From Vibrio splendidus (lineage in GTDB: Bacteria; Pseudomonadota; Gammaproteobacteria; Enterobacterales; Vibrionaceae): a stretch of DNA of 64,000 nt. The position numbers and the translations under genes are program-made. Below are positions 36,189-45,585 of this stretch, in pieces (the first letter of the stretch is position 1; every line of letters begins with the position of its first letter). Location: contig NZ_MCUN01000009.1 in the NCBI RefSeq assembly GCF_002873455.1, forward strand, positions 186,001 to 250,000. The letters run 5' to 3'. Under the pieces are notes generated by a model. That model did not search any database. It saw only the letters and a list, made by a program, of their open reading frames with translations, and was not told where the DNA came from.

Positions 36189-36454
36189 CATCAATATCTT
36201 AGCGCTAGTTTTTGATGCCTCTTCATAGCGCTTTCATACTCGTATCCCTAATACTTTATCTGCTTCTAATAGCGACACCGACTCTTAATAGCCCTACCAA
36301 ATCCTAACCGCTTCAAATGCTATCAATACTATTAATACACCTGCACTTGCATCAATTCGTCTCCAATCTGTCGTTTCTGACAACTCACCATTACAATCTG
36401 TTTGAACGAATGACGTTACCAAGCCTTGTATTTATTGCGTTTCCTCATTTGGTA

Positions 36455-36506
36455 GGACTGCATCCTACATAAGCGATTCAAACATTCCACTTAGCAAATT
36501 TAGACT
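36455..36506 (+). promoter_or_regulatory. Shared 24-bp element plus -10, before the outer-membrane protein/patatin operon
   Basis: GGACTGCATCC at 36455-36465 is followed by a tail ending AAGCGATT at 36478. A -10-like TAGACT lies at 36501-36506, at the standard spacing. Confidence 0.7.
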
Positions 36507-36627
36507 GTGTACCTCTTAACGAGTTAATCGAGTTAGAAATGCATGGTGAACCGGAGTGTTCATTTACAAATGAGTTGTTGGGATCTAAGGGTAAAGATTC
36601 TAGCTAATGAAATGGCGCTTTATAGGT

Positions 36628-38274
36628 ATGAATACTCAACTTTTGAAAAACAAACGTAAACACAACTTATTCTCTTTGGCTTTGCTTGCTTCAATCTCAA
36701 CTATCTCTTTTGCAAGTGAGTCTGAGGAAAAAAACATTGAGTCTTTATCTGGTAAACAAATTTTTGCTCATTATGGGCTAGACGATAACATCCCCAAACT
36801 TGCAATGAGTTCACTATTGCAAGGCGAGCATCTTGTGGAATACGCGACACGGAAAGTGACCGTGGGAGATAAAACCCGCGAGTCGAGTGTGTACTTAGTA
36901 AAGGATACGGATGCCAAAGGAAACATCGATCTTAGGATCAAATATCGCCCAGATGCTCTCGATGAGCAGGAAGATGTTATCGATCAGATAGAGAACTTCA
37001 CTCGCACGGAATATCGCCTTAGAAATTATGCGGAAAGCTATAACGTTTCTAGCATTAAAGCTAAGGAACTAGAGGGTGGTACGGTCGTCATTAGCTTTGA
37101 TTATTCAAAATATGGTTTACCTCAAGACATCTCATACTTCCGTTTCCTCAGTGTTGAGTTGAGCTTAGAAAACGGTGAGCCGCAGAGGATGCGCATCTTT
37201 AATAGAAAGCCGTTTTCATACGACAAATACAGTGTCGATAGCTACGAACAACGCATCGAATTCTCTTCACTGGCTTCTGGAAAGTTAATCATTGCAAGTA
37301 AGAACACTGAAATCAAAGGGATGGCAAAGAAAGAGCCTGTTCATGTTGTGAGCTCAGTGGAACCTGTTGCTATCTATGAAGACGAAAGCGGCGTTAACAT
37401 TTTGGACCACGACCGTTTAGAGCGTGTATCGGACCCAAGAATGCGTGAGCAAAGTGTAGAACTAGACAGAGTCTTTCCGCTAATGGGTGACATGGTGAGA
37501 AGGCAAGGTATTGATCTACCTTTACCTTTTGGTATTTCTGCGGCTTACCGCAACCAAAACATGAACATACCTTTTACTGATTTCATTATTGAAGGGGTTG
37601 GTCTTAATGAGTTCTTTGACCCGTTTGGCAGTGTGGGTGTGGTTAATGCTGAAAGTTTCACTTTGAGAGGTGACGTTAACATTCTGCCTTTTTGGAATGT
37701 GTATGGCCTGGTCGGAAAGATTAATGTCGATGCTCAGGTGGACGCAGAATACACCGGTGAAATAGGGCAAGCGATCAAAGACAAGCTGAACAATAAGGTG
37801 CCTCATTTAGGTGATGCATTTTGTAGTGAACTCGCTGCGCTTTGTCAGTCAGGAAATGTGCATGTTCCTCTTCATCTTGAATACGACGTTGTCGGTATGG
37901 GCACAACGCTATCTGTTGGTTATAAAGAGTTTTTCGCTTCGGTGAATGGCAGTTACACGAAAACACGCTTGAAAGGCACTGACAATTGGGGAGATGGAAT
38001 ACTTACCATTCAACCTATGCTGGGTTATCAACTTGTGGACTATCGAACTCAGCTTTTTGTGGGAGCGGAATACCAAGGTTTAGATGCTCGTATGGATGGG
38101 CACGTTGTAGCAGGTGATATTGAGTTCGATTACGACATTGGTGTGAGCTTAGATAATTGGGCTTATCTCGTGGGCTTTAACAAGCAAATTGGTAAGCATT
38201 ACAACATCACAGGGCTATACAGCAGAGGTGAGACTCGCGATTCAGTCACCGTCAATTTCGGATACCGTTTCTAG
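36628..38274 (+). CDS. Predicted outer-membrane beta-barrel protein of unknown function
   Basis: 548 residues with a signal peptide (cut near TISFA). A polar periplasmic part of about 280 residues follows, then a region of alternating strands that ends in NFGYRF. A terminal aromatic is the usual signal for barrel insertion. Two Cys (FCSELAALC) may form a disulfide loop. I do not recognise the family. The start is at ATG 36628 rather than 36607, since only then does the signal peptide have a normal length. It is the first gene after a shared promoter element and is followed by a patatin lipoprotein. Confidence 0.65.
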   Translation: MNTQLLKNKRKHNLFSLALLASISTISFASESEEKNIESLSGKQIFAHYGLDDNIPKLAMSSLLQGEHLVEYATRKVTVGDKTRESSVYLVKDTDAKGNIDLRIKYRPDALDEQEDVIDQIENFTRTEYRLRNYAESYNVSSIKAKELEGGTVVISFDYSKYGLPQDISYFRFLSVELSLENGEPQRMRIFNRKPFSYDKYSVDSYEQRIEFSSLASGKLIIASKNTEIKGMAKKEPVHVVSSVEPVAIYEDESGVNILDHDRLERVSDPRMREQSVELDRVFPLMGDMVRRQGIDLPLPFGISAAYRNQNMNIPFTDFIIEGVGLNEFFDPFGSVGVVNAESFTLRGDVNILPFWNVYGLVGKINVDAQVDAEYTGEIGQAIKDKLNNKVPHLGDAFCSELAALCQSGNVHVPLHLEYDVVGMGTTLSVGYKEFFASVNGSYTKTRLKGTDNWGDGILTIQPMLGYQLVDYRTQLFVGAEYQGLDARMDGHVVAGDIEFDYDIGVSLDNWAYLVGFNKQIGKHYNITGLYSRGETRDSVTVNFGYRF

Positions 38275-38451
38275 TATCAAATCTCTTTGTAGGTTTTGGT
38301 CGACAACGTTTGTGAGGGTGAAGTCCTACAAACGCGAGTTAGGAAATTGAGTCAGTGATTTTAGTATGAATCCATTAAATCAAAACCGCTAGAGAGCGGA
38401 TAGGTAACGTAGAGGAATGGACTCGCGTAATCAAACTTTCGTAGGCATCAG

Positions 38452-39633
38452 ATGAAAGCAAATATCAAAAATACAACGATTAGTGGCGTGGTACTTACGT
38501 TTGTGACGGCGTGTACGTCACCACATACGTTAGATAAGCGAGTCAGTGAGCACAATTATCAGCAAGCCAGTGTGGTGTCGGGGAATAAACAACTGTCAGA
38601 ACCCATTCGCATACTGAAACACGACAATTACTCTCTGTTTTTTGATGAATCGACTCAGAAAACGCCATTGCGCAGTCATGAAGACAGGTTGAATGTGTTG
38701 GTGCTATCTGGCGGTGGCGCGAGCGGTGCATTTGGGGCTGGAATATTAAACGGTCTTTATGATTCGGGCAGCCTACCAAGTTATAGCGTGGTGACTGGCA
38801 TCAGTGCCGGTGCTTTGATGGCTCCTTTTGCTTTCGTGGGTAACGACAGAGTCGAGAGTATGAAAGCGGTGATGCTTGGAATAAAAGACAGCGAAGTCAT
38901 CGGTAAGAAGAATCTACTCGATACCCTATTTAGAGATGCTTTTTCTCGTGGTGACAAGTTGATTGAGTTTATTGAAGCGACTTATACATCAGGATTTATC
39001 AATGAAATTGCTGAGGCCCATCAGTCTGGTCGACGACTCCTGATTGGAACGGCTCAGTTCGATTCCGAAGAGCTAGTGGTTTGGAATATCGGTCAAATTG
39101 CTGCGAGTGATATGCCGAATAAGCAGTCATTGATTCATCAAGTTATCGCGGCCAGTGCGTCTATTCCGGGTGTCTTTCCTCCTCAATTTATAGACGTTGA
39201 AAGTGAAGGCAAAAGATTGGAAGAGCTCCATGTCGATGGGGGGCTTGCTGCGCAAATGTTCCTGTTTGCCGACCACATTGATTACGCCAAGATCAACAAA
39301 GCCATGGGCATGACACAACCACCGAACGTGCATGTTATCCGCAATGGAAGACTAGAGATGCCCTACCAAAAGACCGCGGATAAAGGCATTAATTTACTTA
39401 CACGAACCGTGCAAAGCATGACCGTAAACCAAAGTATGGGTGACCTTTATCGAATGGCTTACTTTAGCGAGAAGCAAGGACTCGACCTTAAATATACGTA
39501 CATTGACAAGCATTTTCATGCGAGAGCAGGCAGCAAAGATATGTTCGATAGTCGTTACATGCTTTCGTTATACCAATACGGCTATTTGAAAGCGAAAAAT
39601 GATCAAGTTTGGTCACAATTATGGCGTGATTAG
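38452..39633 (+). CDS. Patatin-like phospholipase lipoprotein
   Basis: 393 residues. The lipoprotein signal ends in VTAC (Cys21, then Thr), pointing to the outer membrane. The patatin core is intact: oxyanion loop SGGGASGAFGAG (Gly87 onward), nucleophile elbow GISAG with Ser118, and the dyad Asp262 in HVDGG. This predicts an active lipid acyl hydrolase in the periplasm. A 177-bp gap separates it from the outer-membrane protein gene and 60 bp from the TRIC gene; an Omp85-like barrel gene follows, recalling patatin-barrel fusions such as PlpD. Confidence 0.9.
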   Translation: MKANIKNTTISGVVLTFVTACTSPHTLDKRVSEHNYQQASVVSGNKQLSEPIRILKHDNYSLFFDESTQKTPLRSHEDRLNVLVLSGGGASGAFGAGILNGLYDSGSLPSYSVVTGISAGALMAPFAFVGNDRVESMKAVMLGIKDSEVIGKKNLLDTLFRDAFSRGDKLIEFIEATYTSGFINEIAEAHQSGRRLLIGTAQFDSEELVVWNIGQIAASDMPNKQSLIHQVIAASASIPGVFPPQFIDVESEGKRLEELHVDGGLAAQMFLFADHIDYAKINKAMGMTQPPNVHVIRNGRLEMPYQKTADKGINLLTRTVQSMTVNQSMGDLYRMAYFSEKQGLDLKYTYIDKHFHARAGSKDMFDSRYMLSLYQYGYLKAKNDQVWSQLWRD

Positions 39634-39694
39634 ATAGCACTTAAACGCAGTTTATTTATTGAGAACACATCCGTTATTCATAAGAGCAAATAAC

Positions 39695-40339
39695 ATGACA
39701 ACAACTGAATTTATCATCAGCACGATCACAATATTGGGTACTGCGGCATTCGCATTGTCCGCCGTGTTGGCTGCATTAGATAAGAAGGTCGACATATTTT
39801 CGGTGACGGTATTAGGCATTATCACGGCGGTTGGTGGAGGAACGATACGCGACTGTATTTTGGATGTTCCAGTTTTCTGGTCGGTTGATATTTCGTATAT
39901 TACGATTGCCTGTATGGCGAGTGTATTTGGTTTTTTCTTTTTCCCATTAGTTCAACGTAAGCAGATTAATACCTTGTACCTTTATATCGATGCAGTAGCG
40001 ATTGCAATGTTTGCGATTCAAGGGACAGATAAAGCATGGTCACTCGGTTTTGGTCTTCCGGTAGCACCGGTTATTTTGGGGATTGTTACCGCTGTTGGTG
40101 GGGGCGTCGTCAGAGATACGCTTCTGCAACGACCATCGCTACTCCTAACTAAAGAACTCTATGCCATTCCAGTGGCGTTAGGGTGTCTGCTTTATTGTGG
40201 TTTCCTAGTTTTCTTGAATGATTACGTGCAAGTCGGGGCATTGATTTCAGCAGGTTTGATTGTTTACATGCGGCATTTATCCATTCAAAAGCATGTGGCT
40301 GTGCCTGATTGGGCGATTATCAAAAGCAGAATCAATTAG
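39695..40339 (+). CDS. TRIC-family (YicG/UPF0126) membrane channel
   Basis: 214 residues, seven helices in two repeats, each with the GGG-x2-RD signature (ITAVGGGTIRDCILD and VTAVGGGVVRDTLLQ). Family members are trimeric cation channels. The ATG at 39695 follows AAGAG; the longer frame from 39659 would add an unlikely polar leader. It sits inside the outer-membrane/lipase gene run. Confidence 0.9.
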   Translation: MTTTEFIISTITILGTAAFALSAVLAALDKKVDIFSVTVLGIITAVGGGTIRDCILDVPVFWSVDISYITIACMASVFGFFFFPLVQRKQINTLYLYIDAVAIAMFAIQGTDKAWSLGFGLPVAPVILGIVTAVGGGVVRDTLLQRPSLLLTKELYAIPVALGCLLYCGFLVFLNDYVQVGALISAGLIVYMRHLSIQKHVAVPDWAIIKSRIN

Positions 40340-40514
40340 GTTCAATCTTGGGATCTCCTAAAGTGCTGTTGACCGACATGAACACTGACTTTAACGGCAG
40401 CACTAAGACTAAACGTAAAATTCCCTTTTCTTGCCTAGGCGTTGGCAGGTGATTTCGATGCATGGAAGCGTGATTCGCTAGAGAGTAACTCTGGCACTTT
40501 TCTAAGGCACTACT

Positions 40515-41705
40515 ATGCAAATGAATAAACTCTTATCAACGCTGACCATGAGTTGTATTACCTTTTCTTGTTCAACGTTCGCTTCATTTTTTGATGAGGT
40601 AGATGACCAGTTCGATATGGGTCATCACATCGCAGAAAATGCGGTCGGTTTTTTACCTATCCCAATTATTATCACCGAGCCTGCGGTTGGCTATGGTGGT
40701 GGCTTAGTTGGGGTGTTTATGCATGAGACGGAAGAGCAGAAAAAACAGCGAAAACAAGCTGCGCTCACTTCATTGGACGGCGGGGCTCAGTTGATGCCAG
40801 CAGCGATTACAGCGGTAGGCGCTGCCGGAACGAAGAACGGCTCATGGTTTGCTTTTGCAGGACACCGCCACACATGGTTAGACGATTCGATTCGTTACAT
40901 TGGGGGAGCGGGTTTGGGTAAAGTGAACCTTGATATCTATAAAGATATTTCATTCCCTGGTGTGGGTGACAAGCTGCCTTCTTTTGATAAAACTTTCGGC
41001 TTTAACACTCAAACAACCGGGGCTGCGATGCTTCAAAGTGTTCAGTTTCGTGTTGCTGATACCCCGCTGATGTTGGGCGTAAAACAGTTTGCTTCTTACA
41101 CTTCTGTCGAGTCGAGTAAAAGCGCAGTGAACCAACTTTTGGCGTGGACGTTAGGCAACGAAAGCGTGACTTCAGGCTTAGGAGTCATCGCGGAATATGA
41201 CACGCGAAACAACCTTTTTTATCCGACATCCGGCTTTAAAGTCGGAGCCGATTACATGATCTACGATGAGAAATTGGGTAGTGATTCGGATTATCAAAAA
41301 TTCAGCTTAGAAGGCGAAGGTTATGTACCCATTACTGAAAAATGGACAATCGCATTTGCTGGTGACTATGAGCTATTCACTACCGAAGAGTTATTCGTTG
41401 CGCCAACGACACAACCTTATATCAAACTACGAGGCGTAGAATCTTTTCGTTATCAAGGGGATGAAATAGTCACGTTGCAAACCCAAATCACTTATGACAT
41501 TGACCATCGATGGAAGGTGTCTGCTTTCTATGGCATCGGTGAAGCGAAAGAGGAGAGCAATTATAGTGAAAACGCTACCGTTGATGCTTATGGCGTTGGC
41601 TTTCGTTACCAAGTCGCTCGTCGTTATGGTTTGTACATGGGAGTGGATTTAGCGCGCAGCGAAAATGACGGTGCGTTCTACATCACTTTAGGCAGTGGTT
41701 TTTAA
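40515..41705 (+). CDS. Omp85-like surface-antigen barrel protein without POTRA domains
   Basis: 396 residues with a signal peptide (cut near STFA). The rest resembles the 16-strand BamA/TamA barrel: FYPTSGFKVGADY, then IKLRGVESFRYQGDE, matching the conserved L6-loop motif of Omp85 proteins, then a terminal GSGF. No POTRA repeats precede it. As the fourth gene after the patatin/barrel-protein start it may export or anchor the patatin lipoprotein, a split version of PlpD. That role is inferred. Confidence 0.8.
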   Translation: MQMNKLLSTLTMSCITFSCSTFASFFDEVDDQFDMGHHIAENAVGFLPIPIIITEPAVGYGGGLVGVFMHETEEQKKQRKQAALTSLDGGAQLMPAAITAVGAAGTKNGSWFAFAGHRHTWLDDSIRYIGGAGLGKVNLDIYKDISFPGVGDKLPSFDKTFGFNTQTTGAAMLQSVQFRVADTPLMLGVKQFASYTSVESSKSAVNQLLAWTLGNESVTSGLGVIAEYDTRNNLFYPTSGFKVGADYMIYDEKLGSDSDYQKFSLEGEGYVPITEKWTIAFAGDYELFTTEELFVAPTTQPYIKLRGVESFRYQGDEIVTLQTQITYDIDHRWKVSAFYGIGEAKEESNYSENATVDAYGVGFRYQVARRYGLYMGVDLARSENDGAFYITLGSGF

Positions 41706-41771
41706 ACCGACGGTTGGTTTCAATCATTCTTCAATAGGTTGAGCCTTCGATCCAGCTATTCAGGCTAGAGA

Positions 41772-41823
41772 GGATTCCATCCTACAAAGGCGATTATCGA
41801 AGTCGTTCAGTCGCCTTTATAAT
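41772..41823 (+). promoter_or_regulatory. Shared 24-bp element plus perfect -10, before the pseudo-esterase gene
   Basis: GGATTCCATCC at 41772-41782 is followed by a tail ending GGCGATT at 41795. TATAAT lies at 41818-41823, again starting 23 bp after the last base. Confidence 0.8.
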
Positions 41824-41943
41824 TTTTCGCAAGTCAGCACAAACGAACCAAAAGGAATGTGGTAAGCGCAGGGAGACGCTTGTTTGAGCCAATTAGCAAA
41901 CTTTAATTAGCAAACTTAGCCATCAAACAAAGTGGATACTACT

Positions 41944-43944
41944 ATGAAAACCAATCGCTCACTTATCATCATCGGAGCATCACTATTTTTAGCGGCTTGT
42001 GGAAGTGATCATTCTGACAACCAGCCTACGCCATCTAAGCCAGAACCACTGCAGCCTAATCCAACGCAAAGCATCAACCTTGAACTGGATTTCGCAAATA
42101 TAACGGCATTGCGAGAATCGGTTGTGGTCGATCGTATCGATGGTCAACAAATACTTACCGATATCGATGTGTTTAAAGGAATTCCGTTTGCTAACGCTGA
42201 CCGTTTTGAGCATAGCCAATTACATTCGCTTGAAGGCAGCATTGATGCGACTGAGTTTGGCTCAGCATGCCCACAATTGAAGAAAACGGCACAATCACAA
42301 TCAGAGGCGTGTTTGAACCTTAATGTGTGGCGTCCTGCGAACACGCAAGCTGGCGACGACTTGCCCGTTTATGTCTATATCCATGGCGGTGACTTCGAGT
42401 ATGGATCTGGCTCTGAAGCTTTAGTGCATGGCGATACTGTGGTTGCACAAAGTGTCGATGATAATCGTCCGTTTATAATGGTGACGTTGAACTACCGTTT
42501 AGGTGTGTTAGGAAGCCATTGGGTTGAGGGCAAAAATGCCGATGGTAATTATGGTATCGGTGACCAAAAGCGAGCATTAGAATGGGTGCAGGAGTATGTC
42601 AGTGATTTTGGCGGCGATGCCTCAAATGTCACTGTCATGGGGCAAGGTGCGGGTGCTATGTCGATTGGTCTACTTCAGCAACAAATGTTAGACGATAACC
42701 TACCATCTGCTTATTTTCAGCGAGCGATCATGCAAAGTAACCCTTATGGTTTTGAATATAGAAACTATTCAAGCGCTGAAAAACAAGACGAAAAACTTGA
42801 GTTAAGATCAGCTTCCGTCGAAGAGTTACTTGATGCTCAATCTGAAATATTAAGCCTTCCAAATCGAATTGTTGGTTGGGTTGCAAAAAGCGTGACGCCC
42901 GATTTGCTTGGTAAAGCAGAAAGTACGCCAATGAGTGAGTTGATGCCGTTTTCACCTTACATGGTGTGTACTGGTATGGGATTGCTTTCTTGTTCAGACA
43001 ATGCTGAGCAGCCTTTTATTGCTGACTTTGCCGTACCAACCGTATTAGGTTCAAACGCAAAGGATTCAAGTACGATGACCATGTTGCCTCGGTTAACTTT
43101 CTTGATCCCTAAGGTGATCGAAATCTTGCAAGCGTCTCAGCCGGAGGACTTAGAATCTATGTCACAGGCACAGTTACTCACAATGGTTGAAGAGTGGATC
43201 AATGATGAGTCTAACATCGAAGTTACCAATGTACTTTTACGAGTTGATGACGTTCAGCTTGCTATTGATTTACCAGATATACGATTGCCGAGCACGGCCT
43301 ATGAAGCAGTAAGCAAATTGTTTTTCGGTTATACAAAGAACCGCAATATAACTTCTCAATTGTTAAACTTTTCTGACTTTTCTCCTCGTAACGAAAGTGA
43401 TTTGAGCTTGGCTATGAAAAATATGTCCCAGTTCAGCACCATGATGAATGACATGTTGTTCTCCGGGCCAAATAGAATGAAAGCGAAACAATCAGATCAA
43501 GCGGTAACCCTGTACCACTTTTCGTATAAACCAAGTTTTAACGTCCGTTCGTACAATACCAAAGGTCAAGAGGGGCTTCTGGATATAGAAGACGCAATGA
43601 AAACGCTGAGTTGTATTAGTGGTGCGTGCAATGGCTCTGAGTTGCCATTCGTCTTTAATAAAGCCGTTAGGCTTGATGGAACTGCGGTTTCACCATCGAA
43701 AAAAGATAAAGCCTTGATGAAAAATCTGTCTCGATTCTGGTTCAGTGATGAATTGTTCGATGGTTATGAATACGAAGCTTCTTCTGACAATGTGCTCGTG
43801 ATTGATGAGCAAGGCGAGATTGGTGCTGAGTTATATTGGGACAGCTACACACAAGCGGGTGAAGACCCTCTGTTGAGTCAAGGCCGTCTAAATGGACTGG
43901 AAGAAACCGATATACTTGTAAGCTATTTCGTTACTGATGAATAA
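41944..43944 (+). CDS. Type-B carboxylesterase-fold lipoprotein lacking the catalytic triad
   Basis: 666 residues. The lipoprotein signal ends LAAC (Cys18). The cholinesterase-type fold is clear: DVFKGIPFANADRFEH, SEACLNLNVWRP, YIHGGDFEYGSG (oxyanion loop), YRLGVLG and NYGIGDQKRALEWV. The nucleophile elbow, however, is GQGAG with Gly235 in place of Ser. The Glu position reads KDSS (Ser375), and the His position before G-x-ELPFVF is Asn563. All three catalytic residues are gone while the fold is kept, as in neuroligins, so a binding rather than hydrolytic role is likely. The GTG at 41932 is not needed as start. Confidence 0.85.
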   Translation: MKTNRSLIIIGASLFLAACGSDHSDNQPTPSKPEPLQPNPTQSINLELDFANITALRESVVVDRIDGQQILTDIDVFKGIPFANADRFEHSQLHSLEGSIDATEFGSACPQLKKTAQSQSEACLNLNVWRPANTQAGDDLPVYVYIHGGDFEYGSGSEALVHGDTVVAQSVDDNRPFIMVTLNYRLGVLGSHWVEGKNADGNYGIGDQKRALEWVQEYVSDFGGDASNVTVMGQGAGAMSIGLLQQQMLDDNLPSAYFQRAIMQSNPYGFEYRNYSSAEKQDEKLELRSASVEELLDAQSEILSLPNRIVGWVAKSVTPDLLGKAESTPMSELMPFSPYMVCTGMGLLSCSDNAEQPFIADFAVPTVLGSNAKDSSTMTMLPRLTFLIPKVIEILQASQPEDLESMSQAQLLTMVEEWINDESNIEVTNVLLRVDDVQLAIDLPDIRLPSTAYEAVSKLFFGYTKNRNITSQLLNFSDFSPRNESDLSLAMKNMSQFSTMMNDMLFSGPNRMKAKQSDQAVTLYHFSYKPSFNVRSYNTKGQEGLLDIEDAMKTLSCISGACNGSELPFVFNKAVRLDGTAVSPSKKDKALMKNLSRFWFSDELFDGYEYEASSDNVLVIDEQGEIGAELYWDSYTQAGEDPLLSQGRLNGLEETDILVSYFVTDE

Positions 43945-44014
43945 CGCTTTTTAGAAAATCAGTATTACCTTATCTCAACGACCGTGTTGTATCGATAGGT
44001 ATTTAAATTATACC

Positions 44015-44043
44015 AATGGCCAGTCTTTTGACTGGCCATTTTC
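44015..44043 (+). terminator. Terminator after the pseudo-esterase gene
   Basis: A perfect 11-bp stem (44015-44025 with 44030-44040) with a TTTT loop and a short T tail. Confidence 0.8.
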
Positions 44044-44145
44044 ATATCTGCGCCCCGATTTCAGCCGCCTAGGTCATTTGATTGGTGGCTTTATTTGTCT
44101 TTCTTTCTGCACGTCTTATTTAACGTTGATCTTACGGCTTTTGAC

Positions 44146-44197
44146 GGATTTAGTCCGTCATATGGAATTGTTTGATTATAAAAATCATCCATATAAT
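44146..44197 (+). promoter_or_regulatory. Shared 24-bp element plus perfect -10, before the C45-type hydrolase
   Basis: GGATTTAGTCC at 44146-44156 is followed by a tail ending GGAATT at 44169. TATAAT lies at 44192-44197. No good -35 box is present, as expected of an activator-dependent promoter. Confidence 0.8.
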
Positions 44198-44238
44198 AGA
44201 CCCAACTTAAACAGAAACACACTTCAAAAGAGGTCACT

Positions 44239-45420
44239 ATGAACACTTCAACTCTAATCAAAAAAGCACAATTCGAAAACGGCACAATGTTTGAAACCAA
44301 CGAAGACATGCTGTTTGTACTTCAACTTAATGGTAGTTGGTATGAAATGGGTCAGCAGTACGGTGCGCTTTCAAAAGAGCACATGCAAGCAATGTACGAT
44401 GTGCTTGTACAGCCTGAATTTGACAAAGGTTTGATCAGCCAAGCTAAAGCATTTGAGTTGTTTGGTTCACGAGTGTTTGCATCACTTTCACTTCGTCGTA
44501 AACAATATTTCCAAGGTGTCGCAGATGCACTTAACTGGCCTGTAGAAAAAGCCATTGTGCTAGACCAAAGCGGTCCGATGGCTATCTACCTGGGTAAGCT
44601 GCACTCTTTCTCTGGTTGTTCATCTTTAGCAACATGGGGTGAGAGTACGAATAATGAAAACACAGTGGTTGGCCGTAACATGGACTGGAATGAGCTCTTC
44701 TTAGATTTCCCAATTTATACCACTGTTTATAACCCAACTGACGGTTCGAATAGTGTTGTAAACGTGAGCTGGCCTGGTTGGACATGGATGGTAACGGGTT
44801 TCAATGACCAAGGTGTTTACACAGATTTGCACGATGGTACATCAATGGGAGGAAACATCGTTTCAATTGAAAAGCCGTCATTTTTAAATTCAGTATTCGA
44901 CTACATGACAGAGTCTGATACGGCTGAAGCATTGAGCGCGCGTTTTCAAGCGGCTCGTACTGATATTGCGTCAATTTGGATGGTGGCGGATAAAGACGGT
45001 CAAGCTTGTGCTTATGAAAATACGATTCAAGAAAACCGTAGACGTGTATCAGAAAAAGGGGCGAACTCTTTCGTGACTGTGAATACGTTCTTAAACCCTG
45101 ATTGGGGTTTGGGTATGCGTGAAACACAAAGCTTTTCACTGAAACGTTTAGAAAATTTAAATGCTCGTCATGATGATCATAAAGGCGACATTGATGCTCA
45201 AGTTATGCGCGATATCTTTGATTTACCGCTCTATGACGAAGACGGTAACTTCAAAGAAAACGGTGGTGTAACTAAACCTACGAATCAAGATGTGGACTTA
45301 ACTAACTACCAAGTAGTTGCTGATTTGAACGAGCTACAAATGTGGGTGAAACTTCCAGCTCTAGGCGAAGAGAGTGATTGGGCTCATATCGATGTTAAGT
45401 CGCTATTCAATAAAGCATAA
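44239..45420 (+). CDS. C45-family autoproteolytic acyltransferase/hydrolase
   Basis: 393 residues of an Ntn-hydrolase. The presumed nucleophile is Cys127 in SGCSSLATWG, followed by NTVVGRNMDWNE with the Arg/Asp pair of the family. The first 126 residues would be the pro-part removed by self-cleavage. There is no signal peptide. Relatives include the fungal isopenicillin-N acyltransferase and many bacterial amidases of unknown substrate. No terminator is visible before the phospholipase-D gene 165 bp downstream, so the two may be co-transcribed. Confidence 0.85.
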   Translation: MNTSTLIKKAQFENGTMFETNEDMLFVLQLNGSWYEMGQQYGALSKEHMQAMYDVLVQPEFDKGLISQAKAFELFGSRVFASLSLRRKQYFQGVADALNWPVEKAIVLDQSGPMAIYLGKLHSFSGCSSLATWGESTNNENTVVGRNMDWNELFLDFPIYTTVYNPTDGSNSVVNVSWPGWTWMVTGFNDQGVYTDLHDGTSMGGNIVSIEKPSFLNSVFDYMTESDTAEALSARFQAARTDIASIWMVADKDGQACAYENTIQENRRRVSEKGANSFVTVNTFLNPDWGLGMRETQSFSLKRLENLNARHDDHKGDIDAQVMRDIFDLPLYDEDGNFKENGGVTKPTNQDVDLTNYQVVADLNELQMWVKLPALGEESDWAHIDVKSLFNKA

Positions 45421-45585
45421 GTTGATACTCGTCGTATGGATATACCTTTGTTAGCACGGATGCTGACTCGACCTTCTTCAAACAAGTCCCTTCTTGGCCT
45501 AAGTTAGCCAATTTTATTAAATTTCAGTGGATTATATCTGCGACTAACCCATTGTACTTACTCCTGTTTTATAAGAGGTAATCGT

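Noticed and set aside
38411..38437. A possible ninth copy of the shared element (GGAATGGACTC) before the patatin gene
   Set aside because: It matches poorly in the tail, and the fixed spacing would put the -10 box inside the patatin coding region.
45458..45481. A possible copy (GGATGCTGACT) before the phospholipase-D gene
   Set aside because: The TCC core is off by one base, the GCGATT tail is missing, and no -10 box lies at the standard distance.
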